Made by a program: the position numbers and the translations under genes. A model generated the notes under the pieces. That model was not told where the DNA came from and searched no databases. It saw nothing but the letters and a program-made list of their open reading frames with translations. Below, piece after piece: positions 10,931 to 20,939 of a stretch of DNA of 64,000 nt. The stretch covers positions 62,001-126,000 of the forward strand of contig JALLLS010000014.1 in NCBI GenBank assembly GCA_025094145.1, read 5' to 3'. This DNA comes from Spinellus fusiger (Eukaryota; Mucoromycota; Mucoromycetes; Mucorales; Phycomycetaceae). Every line of letters starts with the position of its first letter. Positions within the stretch are counted from its first letter, which is position 1.

Positions 10931-12451
10931 ATCTACTCCCTCCTGCTCTACTGTTGCATTTCCACTATTAACCCAGTAACACTTTCTACATGGCAGCCTA
11001 GCCTTAGCACCAAGACTGCATGCCACAGCTGCATGCATAGGGTTGTCTGCCATGAGAAAGTGCACTACACCAACAACAAGAACAGGTTCACCATACTCTA
11101 CGTTGAACATCTCCACACCTTTCTCTAAGGCTCTAAGGTCCTTTACAAGCTCCGGAAGCATCTTCATGATCAACAGCTTGTTGCTGGTGCAGACAAAGAA
11201 CAGATTCTCAACCTTACACTGTTCTTTGAATGGCATTGCTGCAAGAGACATCACACAACTCTCAGACTTGTTCCACTTTTTGGTTGTATTGCCACTTGTA
11301 TCATCTAAGAACAAGTTCAGAGGCACAGTTTTTACTGGCATGAACTGTCTATTGGGGTTGGTGGTACTTGTAGCAATTTTTTTGAGTGGGTGGTGGGTGG
11401 TAGAGTTGGTGTGGGTGTTGTTGGAAAGTCAAATGTCTTTCACAATGTCTAGAATGACAATGCTTCTGACAGAAGACAAACCAGATGCTTCTTCATAGGC
11501 ATTGGCCATCAATCTACCACTGGACATGAAAAAGGAGGCAAGCTTGTATGGTGAAGTTAAACTTTCACCAGGAGAGGCATATACTAGATCTCCCACCCAG
11601 AGATCCACAGAAATGTTGTTAATGGTGACAGTGACCATTGGGTGCTGGAATAGTAGGTGTGTCTTCCATTTCTCCCCTTACTGAGGCAAAACACTCTGTT
11701 CAGGTGTTCTGTCTGGCAAGGCAGAGAGCATTGTTGTTTTGAGGGGTTTGGTGGTGAGGAGCCTCAAATGCTTGGAGGGTTTGTTCATAAAGAACTTCTG
11801 GGTGATGGTGGTAGGGGGCAAGCCCTTGCACTTTTTTCAAGATTAAGAATCCTGTCCAAGGCAGGCATCTTTTCTTGGTGGTTGGCAAGAGTGGCATCTC
11901 TTACATCCTGGCACAAAGACATAACCTTCCCTGCAAGTGCCTTTGAGAAACAACTTTTGTTCTCAGAAAAAAAACAGTGGAAGATCATTTCTAATCTTAA
12001 GGCAAATGGAAATACACTCTCCACAAAGGCAGCCTCCTCAAAAGCATTGCTGCTACTGTTGAAATCCTCTTCTCCAGCAGCCCAAAGAGGTTTCTCTCCA
12101 AGCACATCTTTGTCGTCAACAACAAACTCCTGGTCAACATTACCTTTCTCTTCTACACAGAAGACTGTGGTGATGGTGGGGAGAGGTCTGTAAACAATAG
12201 AAAGAAATCATAATGAGCTTGGTTTTTATCATTCTATGCTTCTGTTTCTACAATAAATACCCAGAAGAAGACTCAGGCATGGAACTATACATAGTAGAGA
12301 ATGAACAACATTACTTTTAGACTTGAGATTATCCTTACATTTTATGAGTAGAAAGGTGTGATTTCAGATTTCCCTTTGTTTTGAAAATCTTCTGGCAGAC
12401 AGTGCAGGTAGGAATTTCATTCTTCTTGAAGTTGATGGCAGTGAAAGACAT
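10931..12451 (-). pseudogene. Plavaka/KDZ-like DNA transposase with N-terminal C2H2 finger, truncated
   Basis: Exon 12339-12451 encodes MSFTAINFKKNEIP followed by a C2H2 finger (C-x2-C-x12-H-x3-H: CTVCQKIFKTKGNLKSHLSTH as C..C..H..H). A 151-nt GT-AG intron joins it in frame to 12187 downward. Further along come NNISVDLWVGDLVY and then NLFLDDTSGNTTKKWNKSES, LEKGVEMFNVEYGEPVLVV, MADNPMHAAVACSLG and LPCRKC. The DDTSGN-x-S/T-K-x-W-N motif followed by the DN...CRxC motif is typical of large fungal transposases of the Plavaka/CACTA-related group. At least two frame breaks lie between 11429 and 11790. The C-terminal half is lost where LTR1 starts at 10930. Confidence 0.72.
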
Positions 12452-12686
12452 GGTAAAAGAGATTTCAATATAAAAACAGAAAGAGAGTGAGCTGTTTGAC
12501 TTATGAGTTTTGACTTGATAAATTATTGAAAAGTGGAGGCTAAAGTGATACATCACCAAAATCAAAATATTTTCTTATTTTTTGTCTATTATTGTTTTGT
12601 CAACACTATTTGCCTTGGACAAAGAATAAGCCCTGCCAAGTACAGTATACACCTGCACAATTTCTTTCATCAACACACACCCAACC

Positions 12687-13997
12687 ATGACAACCATTTC
12701 TCAATCTTCCTCTCAGGAAGGTCCACCAAAGGCATGGAATGGCCTTAATAAAACCATCACTGGCTCTAGGCCTCTTGTCTGTTGCCCCAACAAGGCAATG
12801 TCTATTTACACAGTCCCTGGCTGTAAAGCAATGCTGAAGGTGGACCCTGTCACCACAGCATGGGCTTGTACAGTGAACCCATCAAGCATTGTCTTCAATT
12901 TTGGCAAGAATGCCAAAACCCAAGACCTTGTCACGGTGTTGGCTGCCCAGTTGGGCAAAGTGGTGGCTATAACCACCTGTCACACCCACACTAAGGACCT
13001 CATTGCTGAGGTTCTGTTTGAGAAGCCCAAGGTATGTCTGAAGGCTACTTCTGAAGGCGTGGCCTTTAACAATTCCCAAGTGGTTGCCTCTGCTGGTTTT
13101 GACACCAAGGCAAATTTGGTAAAGGTGAACCTTTATAATATCCCAGTCTGTTTTCCTGGGAAGGATCTTCTAGCCCCTGTTTTGGAGGCCTTTAAGCCTT
13201 ATGGCAGAGTGGTGCACCTCCATGCATACCTGGATGAACACCAGGTTTTCCATGGTGAAGCCTTGGTATTTTTGGATGTCTCTGTGGTGGAGGAAACAAC
13301 ACAGAGGGGCTGGATTCTCCACCTTGGCGGAATGTTCACTACCTTGGTGGAAATTTGGGCTAAAGGCCTCCCTCCCTTCTGTCAGTATTGCTGTCAAGTA
13401 GGGCATGTGAAGAAGGGCTGTCCTTGTTGTCCTGTCTCTGTCCCCCATTGCCACTGTTGTGATGTAGCTGGCCACAAGGCCAGTGATCAGGAATGCCCCT
13501 CTCATCCAGAGACCAGGGCTGCTGAGGAAGCTGCTGCCAAACAGTGTACCAAGGAGATTGCTGCTGCTGAGGCAGAACGTGCTGCCAAAAAGGCCACCAA
13601 AGAGGTAGCTGCTACCCCCAATACCACCACCACCACCAACAACAACAACAGGGATGCCATGGACATGGACATGGACATTGCCCTGACAAAGCAGGTTTTG
13701 GAGTCTCTCTCTCAGGAGGAGACTGCCAAATTAAAGGTGTCCATGGAGATGGACAGTGAGATGTACAATGTCTCCAACACCAGCACCAGCAACAGTATGT
13801 GGGCTCCCCATAACACTGAGCATTGTCTCTGCCTTTGTGAGGCTGTGATTGCCATGCACACGAATGCTACCACCACCACCAAGACCACCCCCTGTGGAAC
13901 TTGTTCCCAGAAAACTGTGTCTGCCATTCTTTTACCTGCTTCTTCCTTCTCTTCTTCCACTGCTGACCCCACCAAGGTCAATGCCATGGAATTATGA
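12687..13997 (+). CDS. LINE ORF1 protein with CCHC zinc knuckles
   Basis: An uninterrupted 436-aa ORF. Residues about 150-235 contain a nucleic-acid-binding region (NLYNIPVCFPGKDLLAPVLE, then GRVVHLHAYLDEHQVFHGEALVFL), shaped like the RRM/gag-like domain of LINE ORF1. CCHC-type knuckles follow: C-x2-C-x4-H-x4-C (CQYCCQVGHVKKGC) and C-x2-C-x4-H (CHCCDVAGH). The tail is Ala/Glu-rich with a short Thr/Asn run and a Met-Asp repeat. ORF1 binds the LINE RNA to form an RNP. The stop overlaps the ORF2 start as ATGA. The intact frame suggests recent activity of the family. Confidence 0.78.
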   Translation: MTTISQSSSQEGPPKAWNGLNKTITGSRPLVCCPNKAMSIYTVPGCKAMLKVDPVTTAWACTVNPSSIVFNFGKNAKTQDLVTVLAAQLGKVVAITTCHTHTKDLIAEVLFEKPKVCLKATSEGVAFNNSQVVASAGFDTKANLVKVNLYNIPVCFPGKDLLAPVLEAFKPYGRVVHLHAYLDEHQVFHGEALVFLDVSVVEETTQRGWILHLGGMFTTLVEIWAKGLPPFCQYCCQVGHVKKGCPCCPVSVPHCHCCDVAGHKASDQECPSHPETRAAEEAAAKQCTKEIAAAEAERAAKKATKEVAATPNTTTTTNNNNRDAMDMDMDIALTKQVLESLSQEETAKLKVSMEMDSEMYNVSNTSTSNSMWAPHNTEHCLCLCEAVIAMHTNATTTTKTTPCGTCSQKTVSAILLPASSFSSSTADPTKVNAMEL

Positions 13998-14218
13998 GTA
14001 TTGGCCCTATCCAATTAGGGACCCTCAATGTGAGAGGGCTCTCCTCACTTGTACATAGTTGTTCTTCTCCCAAGTCACTCCTTATCTGCCATCTTTGTTC
14101 CCTCTCCCCTCCTCTGTCACTTCTTGCTTTGCAGGAAACCCATGCCACCCCCAAACACCACTCCTCACTCAACCTTCTCTTCCAAACCCAGTCTAGTCTA
14201 TGGACAAAGCACTGTGGC
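13994..14218 (+). pseudogene. LINE ORF2, N-terminal endonuclease fragment
   Basis: Starts at ATG overlapping the ORF1 stop (ATGA). MSIGPIQLGTLNVRGLS and SLLALQETHA match the first two motifs of APE-type LINE endonucleases (the N of L-x-V-x-N-x-R-G-L and the catalytic Glu of Q-E-T-H). The reading frame runs into the LTR1 copy at 14219, so nuclease and RT are missing. Confidence 0.75.
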
Positions 14219-14849
14219 TGTTGTGTTCTGACTTCAATCCAAAGATTCTCTATGAATAAGTCAATACAAGTAGTGTGCTGTGACATTCAGAATACTCTAT
14301 GAAAGCTTGAGTGTACACAAGTAACATAGTACATCTCTGTATCATCTCACTGATTGGTTGTAACTACAAATCACCTTCTAAAGCTCAGTGTACTATTGGA
14401 CACTTAACAAGAGCCATCTTCATTAATAATCCTAACAGAACAATATTGACCTATCAGAGTCAATTGAGTAAAGACTCATAATAATTAATGGTTTCAATAA
14501 TGGAGTGCTTATCCCAGGAACCAACCATAGGGTTGAATCTAATAATACTACAACTAAGTAAAACATACGAGCCAACAATAAGGTGGCAGTTATTAATACT
14601 ACCATAAGGTAGTAATATAGACACCAACCATAAGGTCAAAGAGAGTGAAATCTACCATAAGGTAGAATGTCCCCACCAACCATTTAGTTGTAATTGTGAA
14701 GCAGCCATAAGGTTGACTATCATAACTACCATAAGGTAGAAGTCACTGAAGGATAAGCACCCACCAAAAGTATAAATAGTGAACCTTTCTTTACTCAATA
14801 AAGATTATCTTTATTCAGTCTCATTAATCTACTTGTCCAAACAATCTCA
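14219..14849 (+). repeat. LTR1 copy b (631 bp), with nine-site dyad array
   Basis: Starts TGTTGTGTTCTGAC and ends CAATCTCA. Left flank is LINE ORF2; right flank is the LTR2 of gypsy 2, two bases away. TATA box at about 14771. The array occupies 14522-14739. Flanking 5-mers (GTGGC, ATTGT) do not match. Confidence 0.85.
14522..14739 (+). promoter_or_regulatory. Array of nine dyad-symmetric 14-mers upstream of the LTR TATA box
   Basis: Sites start at 14522, about 14549, 14573, 14599, 14625, 14652, 14677, 14702 and 14726, spaced 24-27 bp. They alternate between CAACC-ATAA-GGTTG (type A) and CTACC-ATAA-GGTAG (type B). The third base of each arm changes together, so dyad symmetry is kept. The array is bounded by GTGCTTATCC on the left and its reverse complement GGATAAGCAC on the right, and the TATA box follows about 45 bp after the last site. 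This looks like a U3 enhancer bound by a dimeric protein (inference). Confidence 0.75.
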
Positions 14850-14851
14850 AT

Positions 14852-15085
14852 TGTTGTGATATTACTTTCCTTTTATGGATAGCAGCATCTCTAGTGGAAA
14901 AGCCAGCTAAAAGAAGAAAGAAATGAATGGACACATTCCATTACATTTCAATAATATCATAGTTGGAAGTATTAGCATATAGAATATAGTATAAAAGAAG
15001 TATTTAATTGAATGAATAAAGACCAGAGTTCTACTACACATTTGACTGTCCAGATTTCCTTTGATACCTAAGATCAAAGACAACA
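14852..15085 (+). repeat. LTR2 copy, 5' LTR of gypsy element 2
   Basis: 234 bp, TGTTGTGATATTAC to GATCAAAGACAACA, with an AGTATAAAAGAAG TATA region near 14988 and a GAATAAAGACC poly(A)-type signal near 15014. The 3' end matches, inverted, the start at 22098. Confidence 0.75.
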
Positions 15086-15126
15086 ATTGGTAGCTGAAGA
15101 AGCTACTTCTATCTGACCCCTATTTT

Positions 15127-16107
15127 ATGATTCCTGCTGAAAAGCAAAGACAAAAGAAAACTAAAGCAAAGCCCAAGAAAGACTGGGAAGAAACTGCAGA
15201 AAGACTAGCAAGACTGAACATAAGCCAGGAAGAGCAAGAAATGTCAGCAACAACTAACAAAGCAAGCACAATAGCCAATGCTATTGCAGAAGCATTGAAG
15301 AACGCTCTGGACAACCCTAGACCTAGGGAGAGCAAGGTTCCTGTCCCCAAGTGTTATCATGGCAAACAGAACACTCAAATATTGGATGGATGGCTAAAGA
15401 CAGTGGAAAAGTATGTCAAGCTACTTGAGTACAAAGAAGAGAAGGCAGTACTTTATGCAAGCAGCCTGTTTAAAGGAAGAGCCAGAACCTGGTGGCTGTA
15501 CACTGAAGAGACAGGACCAGAGGTGACAACCTGGACTGAATTCAAGGACTTGGTCATAGAGGAATTCCAACCAGTGCATGCACTAAGAATGGCTAGGGAC
15601 CATATTGCCAACACCAAACAGAAGGGTACCATGGAAGACTACGTGGACACCTTCAGAGACACATTGCTGGACATACCAACAATGACCAATGAAGAAGCCT
15701 TGGACCAGTTCATTAGAGGTCTACAGCACAAAGTCCATGCCCATGTATTGGTACACCAACCTACACTGTTGAAGGAGGCCACAAGAATGGCTTTAGCATA
15801 TGAAAATGGCCAACAGCTAGGCTACTAAGACCTAAGACCTAGAATTGCACCACGTCCAGCAAACACTGGCTACTATGGACCAACCCCAATGGAACTGGAC
15901 ATGATCCAGGAAAGAGATCAACCTTACCAGAGGAACCCAACACAAAAGTCATTTGCACCAAGACAACAGGACTTCCTGGACGTTATCTGTTTCTGGTGCA
16001 AGAAACAAGGCCACATAAAGAGGAACTGCCATCAGAGAATTAATGACATCCAGCATTTTGAAGAGGAACATGCCAAGAAGCAGGGTTTTCCCAACATACA
16101 ACTGTGA
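15127..16107 (+). pseudogene. Gypsy element 2 gag with CCHC knuckle
   Basis: ORF 15127-15828 holds the retrotransposon-gag core (GRARTWWLYTEETGPEVTTW, then MARDHIANTKQKGTMEDYV and LDQFIRGLQHKVHAHVL). A single TAA at 15826 is followed in the same frame by 15889-16107, with the nucleocapsid knuckle CFWCKKQGHIKRNC. It is homologous to the gag of gypsy 1. The start could be 15127 or 15241. Confidence 0.82.
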
Positions 16108-16271
16108 ACAGAGGTCAGTTGTGCACTATTCAAAAAGCCTCTGAAGAAGACAATCAAGTCAAAGGACAAGAAGGATGTTAGGAGTACATAGATGAGAATT
16201 AAGATTGTCTAAACAATAAATTACTGTTTGAAAATTATTTTGAGAACAAATGTGAAGAGTGGAAAACCCTT

Positions 16272-16826
16272 ATGGTACAACAACAGACATACGTGGAGAA
16301 GATATACACTACCAGACACACTGAACTACCACTGTACCCTGCACTCATCAATAATCATCAAATCCTTGTGCTGATTGACAATGGTGCTAGTGCAAACTAT
16401 ATCTTTCCAGAAGAAGCCAAGTATGCAGCCAAGGTCATATCAATAGTGCCAATGTTGGTAGAAACAGCAGGTGGACACATCATCACCATAAACAAAAAAT
16501 TATTACTGGATATCTCTTTTAGTGGGTATCAGGACACCATCAAGGCATTCATACTCCCAACCAAGTTTGTACTGATATTAGGATGCACATGGTTAAGAAA
16601 AGTACAACCTATTCCAAATTGGCAAGATGATTGCTGGACTCTGTGCAAAGACACACAAGAGTTTGTCCTACACCCACACAAATTCACAGCTGTCCCACAA
16701 CTAGATTATGTGATCTTGGCCAAACAAACACAGAAGATCATTAAGAAAGAGAATGCACAATATTACTTGGTCCACTTGAGTGAAAACAAAGAGAAAAAGA
16801 AAATAACCAGTGGGCAGGTTTGGTAA
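16272..16826 (+). pseudogene. Gypsy element 2 aspartic protease region
   Basis: Contains LIDNGASANYIFPEEA (D-N-G at the active site), VETAGGHIITIN and LILGCTWL, the flap and ILG motif of retropepsins. It lies in a different frame from gag, which may be normal frameshifting or decay. The second active-site residue is Asn where Ser/Thr is usual. Confidence 0.75.
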
Positions 16827-17488
16827 AAAAATTTAAAGACATATTCCAGGAAGAACTCCCAGGAATCCCACCCAAACAAGACATCCATCATGTCATCAAA
16901 ACTTGGGGGGCAGATCCTGTCAGCCATTCACCTTTCAAAATGAGTCCTCTGGAGTTAGAAGAACTAAGGAAGCAGCTGGACAAACTGCTTGAACTGGGGC
17001 TGATCAGACCAAGTACCTTGCCCTGGGGAGCCTCAATCCTGTTTGTGAAAAAGAAAGATGGAACAATGCATATGTGCATTAACTACTAAGCATTGAACAA
17101 AATAACAATCTGTAACAACCACCCCCTGCCCAGAATCAATGAGTACCTGGAATGGTTGAAAGGAGCAAAACATTTCACTAGTTTGGATCTAAAAAGCAGT
17201 TATCATCAAGTGCACATCAAAGCAGAAGACATACCCAAAACTGCATTTAACACAAGATATGGACAATACAAATTCCTCATTCTTCCATTTGGTCTGACCA
17301 ATGCACCACCCACTTTTCAAAGGTTAATGAACAAAGTCTTGGGTGACTGCCTGGATAAGTTTGCCCTGGTATATCTGGATGATATTTTTATCTTTAGCAA
17401 AACACAAGAAGAACACAAAGTACATGTACAATACGTGCTGGAAAGATTAAGAAAAGCACAACTCATTGCCAATTTAAAGAAGTGTGAA
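16820..17488 (+). pseudogene. Gypsy element 2 reverse transcriptase, truncated
   Basis: Pre-RT segment (MSPLELEELRKQLDKLLELG), RT fingers (PWGASILFVKKKDGTMHMCI), a TAA at 17087-17089 where ALNK should follow, palm (LPFGLTNAPPTFQRLMN) and intact YLDD box. The frame runs into LTR1 at 17489, so thumb, RNase H and integrase are absent. Confidence 0.85.
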
Positions 17489-18065
17489 TGTTGTGTTTCA
17501 ACTTCAATCCAAAGATTCTCTATGAATAAGTCAACACAAGTAGTGTGCTGTGACATTCAGAATACTCTATGAAAGCTTGAGTACACACAAGTACCATAGT
17601 ACATCTCTGTATCATCTCACGAATTGGTTGTAACTACAAATCAACCTTCTAAGCTCAAATTATTATTAGACACTTAATGAGCTGCCTTCATCTATAAATC
17701 CTTAGTAGATTAAATAAAACCTATCAAAGTCAATTAAAGTGAAGACATAATAGATGGCTCTATAATGGTGTGCTTATTCAATGAACCAACCATAAGGCTC
17801 CAACATGTAGTCTACCATTAGGTAGAGCACCTACACCAACCATAAAGCTACACCTATGTAAACTACCATAGGATAAATCATCTACACCAAACATACAGTT
17901 GCATCTATCAATAAGCTATGCCATGGACTAATCATTAACTAACAAAAGGTAGAATGCCACTGAAGGATAAGCACCCACAAAAAGTATAAATAATGAACCA
18001 CTCTTCACTTAATAAAAATTATCTTTGTTCAGTCTTGTTATTTTCTACTTGTCTGAATAATCACA
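17489..18065 (+). repeat. LTR1 copy c (577 bp)
   Basis: TGTTGTGTTTCAAC to GAATAATCACA, with about seven dyad sites, 49 bp (two units) longer than copy e. Left flank is the gypsy 2 RT; right flank is a chromovirus integrase. The same right junction recurs, inverted, at 30457/30458. Flanks GTGAA and ACATT do not match. Confidence 0.85.
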
Positions 18066-18993
18066 ACATTGTCTCTGATTGTGGTTTGGTGTTTACCTCT
18101 AAGTTCTGGCAAAGCTTGACAAAGTCATTGGGGATCAAGTATAACATGTCCACAGCCTACCACCCACAAACAGATGGCCAGACAGAATGCACCAACACTA
18201 CCTTAGAACAATACCTCCGCATGTATGTGGATTACCAGCAAGATAACTGGGAAGAATTTTTGCCTCTTGCAGAGTTTAGCTATAACAATGCACAGAGTAC
18301 GTCAACAAAACAGTCACCCTTCTATGCAAACTTTGGTTTCCACCCCACCTGAAATTTCTGTCCAGTCCATTGCCTGGTATTAATCCAGTAGCCAATTCCC
18401 TCTGTGAGCACCTGAAAGAAATTCATAAAGACCTCCAGAAGGAAATCAAGCTAGCCCAGACCAAACAGAAATACTACTATGATCAAAAACACAAAAAGGC
18501 CCCCAAATTTGCTGTTGGTGATGAAGTGTACCTGCTAAGAAGAAACTTGAAAACACAAAGGCCCTCTGACAAGTTGGATCATCAACGTCTAGGACCTTTC
18601 AAGATTGTAAAAAGGGTTGGAACTCATGCTTATAAACTGGATCTGCCAAACTCAATGCAAGTGCACCCTGTTTTCCATGTTGGCCTGTTGACACCCAAAA
18701 CTCACCCCAAACTCCCAGACATCCCAGGACGTGTCATTGAGCCCCCACTACCCATTGTAGTCCAAGGCAAAGAACATTTTGTGGTAGACAGGATCCTGAA
18801 TAGTTGTCACCAAAGGAATTGCCTTGAATACCTTGTTTCCTGGGAAGGTCACCCTAATCCATCCGATGACTCCTGGAAACCCATCAGAAACCTATGGAAT
18901 GCAAAAGAAGCTATGCAAGCCTTCCATGTCCAGTACCCTGATAAACCCCACAAGTCACTACTTACCAGAAGGCTTTGCAGAGCTTGCCCTTAA
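18066..18993 (+). pseudogene. Chromovirus integrase C-terminal half with chromodomain
   Basis: Starts inside the integrase core ([17 protein letters not shown], then [13 protein letters not shown]), with a frame break near 18353 before a GPF/Y module (DKLDHQRLGPFKIVKRVG). A C-terminal chromodomain follows (LEYLVSWEGHPNPSDDSW), the signature of Ty3 chromoviruses that tether to modified histones. It ends at a TAA close to the polypurine tract AAAGAGGAAGATAC and LTR3. The first half of pol was lost at the LTR1 junction. Confidence 0.85.
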
Positions 18994-19005
18994 AGAGGAA
19001 GATAC

Positions 19006-19383
19006 TGTAATGACTAGTTTGTTCTTGGCAAATTATGAAAGTAATTTGGGCATCACCAATGGTCTTGTCCCAGACAAACTCATTAGTCTACCATTCATCT
19101 CAACCATTATAAGTCTCTCTCCTCCCACTCTTATCTTTGTCTTGGCTTTTTGTAAATTAATAGATTTGTTTATTAAGTTATTTTATAATTAGATTGCAGT
19201 ATATAACATTTAGTATAAATACTCAACTTATTGTCATAATAAAAACAATATCCTGATATCTGTTTCCTTCTCATACTCTGTCCTTGTCTTCCCTTGTCTC
19301 CTACCATTGTTCTCCTACCTGTTCCTGATGCACAACACCTAGTACCTCTGCTTTTTTCCTCTGTCCCAACCCTGATCCTTACA
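19006..19383 (+). repeat. LTR3 copy, 3' LTR of the chromovirus fragment
   Basis: 378 bp, TGTAATGACTAG to GATCCTTACA. TATA-like AGTATAAATAC near 19213 and AATAAAAAC near 19240. A polypurine tract directly precedes it. Nearly identical copies lie at 29141-29517 (inverted) and 22770-23160. Confidence 0.85.
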
Positions 19384-19389
19384 ATTGAG

Positions 19390-20420
19390 ATGATTATAGA
19401 TTTTGATGTGGTGTTGCAAAATCAAACAACACAAATGACAGAAGCTATAGATAACATTGTTGAAGACATGGGAGCTGTATCATTATATCAGTCAAACAGA
19501 TATAAGAAATATACCCAAGATCAGATAGAACAGTTTATCTGTGTAAAGCAAGAAGAAGGCATGTCAGTCCCAAAAGCTAATATGCTGTGCAGTATTCCTT
19601 GAAGCACTGCATATGAATTAATAAATGAATTCAATGTTAGTAGCAGCACTGTTCTGTCTGGAAACAATCCAAGAAAAACAAACAACAAACAAAAGAAACT
19701 GTTCCCTCAACACTTGGCATTTCTAGTCAAACTCTTTGATAAAAATCCATCAATTGTCCTTGAAGAAGCAAGATTAAAGTTGTGTAAGGTGTTTCCTGGG
19801 CTGGAAGTCTCAGTCAGTGGGCTTTATAAGCATATTGTTGAAAAATATACTTTATCCTTAAATCAAGCAACAAAATATACAGCTGAACAAGATGCACCTA
19901 GGACTATCAAACTTTGTTTTGATATCATTGCTCAATGGAAAGCAGCTAGTGTTGATTATCAAAATAATTGTGTATTTGTTAATAAAGCCAGATTCCACAC
20001 TCAAATGATTAGAGGTCATGCATGGTCAAAGAAATGTGATCCAGCAATTGTGAAAGTTTATACCCAAAAGGGCATTAATATAAGCATTGTTGGCTGTATT
20101 GCTTTATTTGGTGTTATAAACTTTTCAAAAGTTGAGCCTTTGAAAAAAACATATGCAGAAAAAATTGAAAAGGAATTTCCCCAGCAACACACAAGCAAGA
20201 AAAAAAAAGCCAGAACAACTTCCAAAAGGCACTACAGCTTACCACATTGTAAAATTTATGGAATCTGTAATGGATGTTTTGGATAAGCATAATAAAAAGG
20301 GCATATTTATAGTTTTAGATAACTGTAGAATTTATCATTATTGCTACGTTATCAATGCCATTAACAATAAAGGTTACAGACCTTTTTTATGTCACCTTAC
20401 TCACCTTTTTTGAAAAGGTC
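19390..20420 (+). pseudogene. IS630/Tc1-superfamily transposase, degenerate
   Basis: N-terminal helix-turn-helix segment (YTQDQIEQFICVKQEEGMSV), a stop at about 19602, then a second HTH and a catalytic domain. The first DDE motif reads VFVNKARFHT where V-F-V-D-E-A-G-F-N would be usual, so the catalytic Asp is Asn. A frameshift near 20200 leads to GIFIVLDNCRIYH (second Asp present). After another shift the end reads MSPYSPFL with a distorted NPIE box. Dead copy. Confidence 0.75.
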
Positions 20421-20439
20421 TGAAAACCAAGTAAAAATA

Positions 20440-20800
20440 CTGTAGCTATTCCACTCTGTGCACATACCTCCAGGATTAAAAGTATTCTGTCCAAACTAGG
20501 GAATGACACACTGTTGGTTACCAATTTGGAGAGGATAATACTAAGCCCAAAAGTAGAGACAGCAATAAGAGGAAACTGAGGATAACAAGGTCTGGACTGA
20601 AGCCCAAGTAGATCAAAGAAGAATAGGTAAAGAGAGGATAGAAGATGCTTTTTATTCATTCAAAATAGTTGCTTATTTATACTAATTTACATATGATACA
20701 ATTGACTAAGTATGTCTTGGATGAAGTCACACTCACCCTGAGTAGACTGAAGACAAGACATACTGTTCTGTTCAATTATTTAATAAACCCAAAAGAAGTA
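20440..20800 (-). repeat. LTR4-like repeat, copy 1
   Basis: On the minus strand it has an AGTATAAATAAGC TATA region and AATGAATAAAAAGC poly(A)-type signal. Positions 20525-20790 are nearly identical to 25222-25498, and the GGTATGTGCACAGAGTGGAA box (20445-20475, minus) recurs at 24326. No linked coding region is recognised. Confidence 0.55.
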
Positions 20801-20939
20801 ATCCATGTGAGTCCAATAAGGAAAAGTGTGCTGGCCAATGGAATTATAGGATTTAGTATAGTGGCAACAACACTGATGCATATGGTATTTAGTGATATGT
20901 GACAGGTGGATAAAAAGATAGAAATAAAGGTTAAAATAA

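Larger units (their letters stand above)
12600..14218 (+). mobile_element. LINE element A, 5' half (ORF1 plus start of ORF2)
   Basis: Non-LTR retrotransposon with an apparently intact ORF1 and the first 75 codons of ORF2. It is cut off at 14219 by an LTR1 copy. The left boundary is approximate: coding begins at 12687, and the transposon's 5' untranslated region follows the 5' end of the Plavaka-like gene at about 12480-12600. No reverse transcriptase is left in this copy. Confidence 0.75.
14852..17488 (+). mobile_element. Ty3/gypsy retrotransposon 2, truncated within RT
   Basis: 5' LTR2 (14852-15085), a primer-binding-like TTGGTAGCTGAAGAAGC directly after it, gag, protease and the RT start. 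The element stops at 17488, where LTR1 begins. One stop interrupts gag, one interrupts RT at 17087, and the protease is in a shifted frame. Confidence 0.85.

Noticed and set aside
13712..14286. Minus-strand ORFs opposite LINE A
   Set aside because: Antisense shadows of ORF1 and ORF2; no independent motif.
14522..14739. Regular short repeats with similar spacers resemble a CRISPR array
   Set aside because: The repeats are 14 bp, alternate in sequence, recur with the same spacers in every LTR1 copy and lie in a retrotransposon promoter of a eukaryote.
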